DNA of 14,784 bases. Origin: UBA920 sp964424635. GTDB lineage: Bacteria > Patescibacteriota > Doudnabacteria > UBA920. A program made the position numbers and the translations under genes. The DNA lies in contig CAYRJC010000023.1 in the NCBI GenBank assembly GCA_964424635.1, positions 1-14,784 on the forward strand, read 5' to 3'. This document shows positions 14,095 to 14,784 of this stretch, piece by piece (within the stretch, counting starts at the first letter, position 1; each line of letters begins with the position of its first letter). The notes beneath the pieces were generated by a model that was given only the letters and a program-made list of their open reading frames with translations, was not told the DNA's origin and ran no database searches.

Positions 14095-14733
14095 TTAAAA
14101 TTCTTCAGTTTCTTCTGCCATTAATGGCTCTGCTTCCATATCTTCATCTTTGATCACTTCCCCAGAACCTTCACTGTTAAATTCTGTATCACTGCCACCT
14201 AAATGTTTAATAACATTTTCTACAGCAGCCCACTGAGTATCACCTTCACTAGGTACTACTATAGTAACCTCATCCCCAGCTTCAGCCTTGAAGTAAGTCA
14301 AAGAAGCTAATAATACCCGATAAGTTTTTCCATCACCAATAACTTTATAATCACCATTTTCATCCTGCATTAATATTCCAATAACTTTACGGCGCTCTAC
14401 TGGACCAATTTGCTTATAAATAAAAGAGCCATCATCCGCAATAGTAAGTTTCAAAACATCACCTTCGACTAATTTAGACTTCGAGGCATAATTTGCAGGT
14501 ACTGGATACTGTTTACTATCTGGGCCTATCATATTTTGACCATCAAACACCCCTTCTATAACTTTACCGCCTTCTCCAACCATAAGGCCACTTGCCTTTT
14601 CGGCAAAATTAGTTGAAGATTTTGAAATTGTACCACCTGCCATCTCTCTTAAAAGATGCTTAGCAGATTGAATATTTTTTTCGGCTGCTTCGATCATTTG
14701 CACAATCAAAGCAAGATTAGCTGGTTTATCCAT
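14095..14733 (-). CDS. Conserved-looking protein with a helical N-terminus and two similar beta domains
   Basis: I cannot name a function for this 212-residue protein, although its wording (VPANYASKSKLVEGD, FIYKQIGPVERR) recalls a protein often left unnamed in CPR genomes. Residues 5-32 form a helix, possibly coiled coil. Two stretches then look like copies of one fold: 57-109, containing KQYPV then EGDVLKLTI then FIYKQI, and 116-174, containing KTYRV then AGDEVTIVV then WAAVENV. Spacing and hydrophobic pattern match, suggesting paired small beta-barrels. The tail (about 180-212) is strongly acidic and probably disordered. There is no signal peptide or membrane helix, so it should be cytoplasmic. 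It heads the gtrA-like transcript, with a possible -10 30 nt upstream. A nucleic-acid- or ribosome-associated role is one guess from the small beta domains and acidic tail; nothing seen proves it. Confidence 0.8.
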   Translation of the reverse strand: MDKPANLALIVQMIEAAEKNIQSAKHLLREMAGGTISKSSTNFAEKASGLMVGEGGKVIEGVFDGQNMIGPDSKQYPVPANYASKSKLVEGDVLKLTIADDGSFIYKQIGPVERRKVIGILMQDENGDYKVIGDGKTYRVLLASLTYFKAEAGDEVTIVVPSEGDTQWAAVENVIKHLGGSDTEFNSEGSGEVIKDEDMEAEPLMAEETEEF

Positions 14734-14763
14734 TTTTATTTATTTTTCTTTTTATTTGTGTTT

Positions 14764-14769
14764 CTTATA
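14764..14769 (-). promoter_or_regulatory. Possible -10 element for the two-repeat protein gene
   Basis: TATAAG on the minus strand (14769 down to 14764) lies 30 nt before the ATG at 14733 and would give a leader of about 24 nt. The matching -35 would fall beyond the right edge at about 14787-14792, so this is only a suggestion in an AT-rich stretch. Confidence 0.3.
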
Positions 14770-14784
14770 ATTACTAACAAAAGC

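Noticed and set aside
1..14784. tRNA or rRNA genes, CRISPR arrays, insertion sequences or inverted-repeat mobile elements
   Set aside because: None was seen. Apart from the gap-pgk gap and 13276-13411, spaces between genes are under 50 nt, and no direct or inverted repeat arrays or transposase-like frames appear.

Overview
This AT-rich window reads as chromosomal DNA from a Patescibacteria (Candidate Phyla Radiation, CPR) bacterium. The reasons are the tight packing with 1- and 4-nt gene overlaps, the split transketolase, the glycolysis plus non-oxidative pentose-phosphate gene set in one run, the large surface protein with an internal KTANAQ segment, and a two-repeat protein (14095-14733) of a kind I associate with these genomes. 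TGA is a genuine stop here (htrA and both transketolase/kinase junctions of the ATGA type), so lineages that read TGA as glycine are unlikely. All of this is inference; no rRNA or other phylogenetic marker is present.

Layout, in the direction of transcription (every gene but one is on the minus strand). First come a two-repeat protein of unknown function (14095-14733) and a six-helix GtrA-like membrane protein (13412-14080), closed by a clear intrinsic terminator (13352-13375). An extended -10 promoter abuts that terminator and should start a long transcript: dnaX (DNA polymerase III tau/gamma), a 541-residue anchored surface protein, htrA, ruvX, and then a carbon-metabolism block: galT-like, tpiA, rpiB, rpe, transketolase N and C subunits, a PfkB-family kinase, class II aldolase, a 77-residue one-helix membrane protein, gap, and the first ~40 codons of pgk, which runs off the left edge. 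I see no terminator between dnaX and gap.

The metabolic genes cover pentose phosphate interconversion (rpiB, rpe, tkt) and triose glycolysis (aldolase, tpiA, gap, pgk). No transaldolase and no PfkA-type phosphofructokinase lie in the window. The PfkB kinase sits exactly between transketolase and aldolase, so it may phosphorylate fructose 6-phosphate or sedoheptulose 7-phosphate for the aldolase to cleave. Several enzymes carry unusual active-site residues, most clearly Rpe, where the first metal-ligand histidine is Gln31.

The one plus-strand unit is a compact, apparently complete transcription unit of about 155 nt (roughly 116-306) in the gap-pgk gap: consensus -35, extended -10, perfect Shine-Dalgarno, a 27-codon ORF encoding one hydrophobic helix, and an intrinsic terminator. 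It is antisense to the pgk leader and is the strongest candidate in the window for something undescribed.
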